Shown: positions 22,177-24,594 of the stretch, piece after piece
Layout: every line of letters starts with the position of its first letter
Numbering within the stretch: position 1 is the stretch's first letter
From: CBFHSD01 sp965658375
Lineage (GTDB): Bacteria > Bacteroidota > Bacteroidia > Flavobacteriales_G > Salibacteraceae
Length of the DNA: 24,594 bases
Reading direction: 5' to 3'
NCBI GenBank assembly: GCA_965658375.1
Contig: CBFHSD010000034.1
Span: 1 to 24,594, forward strand
Notes under the pieces: model-generated
Seen by the model: the letters and a program-made list of their open reading frames with translations, nothing else
Told to the model about the DNA's origin: nothing
The model's database searches: none
Position numbers and translations under genes: made by a program

Positions 22177-22602
22177 TTGAAAAGAACTTTACGATATAGC
22201 GCAAGCGCAGCAGTTTTGGCTGTTCTCTCTCTTTTTGTGGGATGTAATAATGACGATGATGACCCAACCATAGCAGAAATTTACGCAGTAAATGAAGCTG
22301 GAGAAGTGATTCAAAACGCGAACGTAAGTTTAGTTTGTGAGTCAAGCGTTAACCCTGCCCAACCATGTATTGTTGGCGACACGGGAAGAACAAACTCTAC
22401 CGGTTTATTTCGAAGTGAGTTTGCGTTACCAGCGGTGATGAAGATTACCTCTTTTAAGGTGACTGCAGACACGCAGATATTCGGCATTTTGCCAGACACT
22501 TCCATGATTATTACCCGCGACTCATTGTGCGGAGAAACCTTTATTACTGTGCTGGAGGGCGATATAAATAGGCAGACAGTTGTTCTTTACGAGTGTAAGT
22601 AA
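22177..22602 (+). CDS. Small lipoprotein, paralogue B, with TTG start
   Basis: A homologue of the preceding protein. Starting at TTG 22177 gives LKRTLRYSASAAVLAVLSLF then VGC, a good lipoprotein signal, and exactly 141 residues like paralogue A. An ATG at 22108 in the same frame would overlap the neighbour and put a non-signal stretch before the helix, so it is rejected. Matching segments with A: VNEAGEVIQNANVSLVCESS, SLCGETFITV and VVLYECK; the four body cysteines are at the same places. A poly-Asp linker (CNNDDDD) follows the lipid cysteine. The gene's 3' end overlaps the convergent gene by 59 bases. Function unknown. Confidence 0.78.
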   Translation: MKRTLRYSASAAVLAVLSLFVGCNNDDDDPTIAEIYAVNEAGEVIQNANVSLVCESSVNPAQPCIVGDTGRTNSTGLFRSEFALPAVMKITSFKVTADTQIFGILPDTSMIITRDSLCGETFITVLEGDINRQTVVLYECK

Positions 22603-22924
22603 CAATGGCCTCTTTCATCAAACGATCTTGTTCAGCTCCCTTTAAAAACGGGAGCTTTTTTTTGCGTTCAAAATGTGGCCAGCCTTGTTCGTCTCTTCCT
22701 TGATATTCCCAATAACCATAAGGTTCTAGCAGCGAGCAAACAGCAATGTGCATCACATCCATTTTCTCGTCTTTCGAGAATTCTCGTACGCCATGTCCCA
22801 ATTCTTGCATGCCAATTAGAAAAAGAATAGAGTCAATATCCAGTCCTTCGCCAAACTTGCTTTCAAAGAATTTCATTGCATCTTGCCACTCTTGCTCAAA
22901 AGAGCTATCGCTATTCACGCTCAT
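22544..22924 (-). CDS. Conserved Bacteroidota protein of unknown function, 126 residues
   Basis: A small soluble protein without signal. I recognise the pattern FLIGMQELGHGVREFSKDEK-MDVMHIAVC, then a WPHFERKKKLPFL segment and EQDRLMKEAIVTY, as a family conserved across Bacteroidota but without known function. It lies divergently beside a CvpA-type gene. The longest frame starts at 22996; the ATG at 22924 gives MSVNSDSSFEQEW and follows 7 bases after an exact promoter box, so it is chosen. Its C-terminal 20 codons run antisense into the end of lipoprotein B, and its sequence contains the opposite-strand terminator. Confidence 0.8.
   Translation of the reverse strand: MSVNSDSSFEQEWQDAMKFFESKFGEGLDIDSILFLIGMQELGHGVREFSKDEKMDVMHIAVCSLLEPYGYWEYQGRDEQGWPHFERKKKLPFLKGAEQDRLMKEAIVTYTRKEQLSAYLYRPPAQ
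22634..22663 (+). terminator. Intrinsic terminator of the lipoprotein pair, inside the convergent gene
   Basis: AGCTCCC (22634-22640) and GGGAGCT (22650-22656) form a perfect 7-bp stem with a 9-base loop, then eight T. It lies 31 bases after the lipoprotein B stop and within the coding sequence of the minus-strand gene, where it encodes KKLPFLKGA. Confidence 0.6.
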
Positions 22925-22931
22925 ATGTTTA

Positions 22932-22965
22932 CAAAAGTACAACCTTGAGCACTTCAAAGTGGCAA
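22932..22965 (-). promoter_or_regulatory. Promoter of the 126-residue protein gene
   Basis: Minus strand TACTTTTG at 22939-22932 is an exact TAnnTTTG; TTG at 22965-22963 lies 23 bases upstream. The ATG follows 7 bases after the box. Confidence 0.5.
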
Positions 22966-22986
22966 TTAGCGGTTTATTTTGATCCT

Positions 22987-23523
22987 GTGAATGCAATAGA
23001 CATTGTTATTATTATCCCTTTGGTGTGGATGGCCTTTAAAGGCTTTAAGCGCGGCTTAATCATTGAACTTGCCAGCTTAGTGGCATTGATAGGTGGCATT
23101 TACGGAGCCGTTAAATTCTCGCAATACACAGAAGGGTTTATCTCAGAAAATGTAGAAGTGAGCGAAAGCCACTTGCCGCTTATCGCTTTTGTCCTCACCC
23201 TCATCCTCATTGTTTTTGGTGTACACCTCTTGGCAAAACTACTTACTAAAACGCTAAAGCTCATGGCATTGGGAGTGCCCAACCGTTTGGCGGGAGCCCT
23301 TTTTGGCTTCACCAAAGCCGCATTTATTGTGTGTGGTTTTCTCATGATTTTTCAATCGCTTAACCCAGCATGGCAATTTGTAGAGCAAAAAACACTCAAT
23401 GACTCTTTGTTGTATGAGTTGATGCTTGATTTTGGTTCCATTGCCTTGCCATTCATAACAGAGTCGAGTTGGTACACGGAGTTTCAAAATTTTTCTATCC
23501 AAGAGCATTTGGATATTGAATAG
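22987..23523 (+). CDS. CvpA family membrane protein
   Basis: A 178-residue inner-membrane protein with about four helices: AIDIVIIIPLVWMAFKGF, IIELASLVALIGGIYGAV, LPLIAFVLTLILIVFGVHLL and LFGFTKAAFIVCGFLMIF. FKGFKRGLIIELASL near the start is the CvpA family signature; the family is named for colicin V production and is broadly linked to envelope stress tolerance. No ATG fits the N-terminus: GTG at 22987 gives MNAIDIV, the usual Bacteroidota start for this family. A TATTTTG string (22975-22981) ends 5 bases before it and may be a shortened promoter box. The next gene begins 65 bases downstream. Confidence 0.88.
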   Translation: MNAIDIVIIIPLVWMAFKGFKRGLIIELASLVALIGGIYGAVKFSQYTEGFISENVEVSESHLPLIAFVLTLILIVFGVHLLAKLLTKTLKLMALGVPNRLAGALFGFTKAAFIVCGFLMIFQSLNPAWQFVEQKTLNDSLLYELMLDFGSIALPFITESSWYTEFQNFSIQEHLDIE

Positions 23524-23588
23524 AGAGGGTTTCTTTTTGTGCATAGAAAGCCTTTTGATGTTCACTTCTTTTTGCAGACTTTTAAAGC

Positions 23589-24594
23589 ATGAAAAAGTTT
23601 TTGAAATCCCTGTTCTTGTTCATTCTAGCCATCTTCGTTTTAGGCAATGGCTACATCCTTTTAAGTGGCAATAACTACCTCTACACCGTGTTTAAAATGA
23701 CCGTTTTTAAAGGGCGTATGGGGCCCAGTATAGATGAGTACCCCGCTTTTTACAATCGAGAAGTAGCCGTTGGCGATCCGCAACCTTGGCCAAATAGCGC
23801 TTCTTACAATAGCAAAGCTATTGCACCAGAATTACAAACTGCTCATGAAGAATACCAGAGTGTGGCCTATGTGGTCATACAGCATGATTCTGTGATTTAC
23901 GAAAGTTATTGGGACGGCTATTCAGATTCTAGTCGATCCAACTCTTTTTCAATGGCCAAAAGCATTGTAGCGGCATGCATAGGAGCAGCTATTGAGCAAG
24001 GCTATATTGAAGGTGTGAACCAACCCGTTTCGGATTTTTTTCCACGTTACGGAGAAGAGTATGTAGAACGGCCCATCACCATTAAAGATCTCTTAGACAT
24101 GTCTGGAGGAATCAATTTTGATGAAGATTACTTGAACCCTTTGGCCTACCCAGCCAGAGCCAATTACGGAGAAGATTTGCGAGAATTGAATGAACGCTAC
24201 TCACCCGATCGTGCACCGGGAAAAGTGTTTAGCTACCAAAGTGGAGAAACGCAATTGCTATCTTTTATTGTGAGCAAAGCTACAGGTATGACCATCAGCG
24301 AATATACTTCAAAAGCCCTGTGGGAACCCATGGGAGCCGAACATCACGCCTTGTGGAGCTTAGATGGAGAAGAGGGAGATGAGAAAGCCTTTTGCTGCTT
24401 CAATTCAAACGCACGCGATTTTGCGCGTTTTGGAGTGCTCTACCTCAACTACGGAAATTGGAAAGGAGAGCAGTTGATAGATTCTGCTTTTGTGGCGACT
24501 TCGCGCACGCCAGCCACTTTCTTGCAGAATGAAGGTTCGCCCGAAAGCATGAACACCGAGTACAGCCAACAGTGGTGGACCTACCCCGATTACA
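23589..24594 (+). CDS. Serine hydrolase of the class C beta-lactamase/esterase family, 3' end cut by window edge
   Basis: At least 335 residues; the frame is open to the edge of the window. One N-terminal helix (FLFILAIFVLGNGYILL) suggests a membrane anchor or uncleaved signal. The catalytic motif S121-M-A-K124 sits in SFSMAKSIVA, the standard SxxK of the beta-lactamase (PF00144) fold, and Y216-Q-S218 (FSYQSGETQ) is the YxN/YxS motif. LLDMSGGINFDEDY and FCCFNSNARDFARFG are common in the Bacteroidota branch of this family. It probably hydrolyses an ester or amide in the periplasm; resistance to beta-lactams should not be assumed. The third (HxG/KTG-like) motif would lie beyond the edge. Confidence 0.9.
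   Translation, partial: MKKFLKSLFLFILAIFVLGNGYILLSGNNYLYTVFKMTVFKGRMGPSIDEYPAFYNREVAVGDPQPWPNSASYNSKAIAPELQTAHEEYQSVAYVVIQHDSVIYESYWDGYSDSSRSNSFSMAKSIVAACIGAAIEQGYIEGVNQPVSDFFPRYGEEYVERPITIKDLLDMSGGINFDEDYLNPLAYPARANYGEDLRELNERYSPDRAPGKVFSYQSGETQLLSFIVSKATGMTISEYTSKALWEPMGAEHHALWSLDGEEGDEKAFCCFNSNARDFARFGVLYLNYGNWKGEQLIDSAFVATSRTPATFLQNEGSPESMNTEYSQQWWTYPDY

Noticed and set aside
1..24594. CRISPR array, defence island, prophage, insertion sequence, tRNA or rRNA
   Set aside because: No regularly spaced repeats, no recognisable transposase, integrase, nuclease or structural RNA fold was found on either strand.

Overview
The window looks like a chromosomal core region of a gliding-lineage Bacteroidota, most likely of the order Flavobacteriales. 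This rests on family recognition: GldH, a Bacteroidota-type PSP1 protein, a bifunctional PBP1A, two DUF-like lipoproteins, a TlpA lipoprotein, and promoters of the TAnnTTTG type with almost no Shine-Dalgarno sequences. A 99-base run of N inside gldH shows a draft or binned assembly. I see no phage, transposon, CRISPR, toxin-antitoxin or defence locus, no rRNA and no tRNA. Both window edges cut genes.

Layout. (1) 1-5336, minus strand: PSP1/RicT-like protein, gldH, pbp1A, 3-oxoacid CoA-transferase subunit A, then a truncated membrane glycosyltransferase. The first four are overlapping or nearly so and form one operon with a visible promoter at 5401-5434. A strong hairpin just after the CoA-transferase separates it from the glycosyltransferase. 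(2) 5446-8231, minus: DNA polymerase III delta' (holB-like) and an unknown exported protein. (3) 8375-11736, plus: pgk, phhB and aspS, each with its own promoter-like box. (4) 11737-12955: an AT-rich island with an unknown exported protein bracketed by two near-identical terminators, then a small two-helix membrane protein. (5) 12956-15187: divergent yebC and a TlpA-type thiol-disulfide lipoprotein, sharing an inverted-repeat promoter region. (6) 15442-17355, plus: an LpxH-like metallophosphoesterase directly abutting a GT28/MurG-like glycosyltransferase. (7) 17335-21682, minus: oligopeptidase B, a 371-base intergenic stretch with a dispersed palindrome, pheS and an exported cyclophilin with an unusual insertion. 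(8) 21726-24594: two tandem paralogous cysteine-containing lipoproteins, a conserved 126-residue protein on the minus strand, a CvpA-family membrane protein and a truncated beta-lactamase-fold serine hydrolase.

Functional picture: housekeeping (glycolysis, two aminoacyl-tRNA synthetases, replication clamp loading, translation-associated YebC) is mixed with cell-envelope genes (peptidoglycan synthesis, gliding lipoprotein, lipid/sugar enzymes, lipoproteins). I did not find a clearly new multi-gene system. The best leads are the zinc-ribbon-like insertion in PBP1A, the LpxH-like/GT28 gene pair, the terminator-bracketed unknown gene, the tandem lipoprotein pair, and the position of TAnnTTTG boxes so close to start codons that some transcripts may be nearly leaderless.
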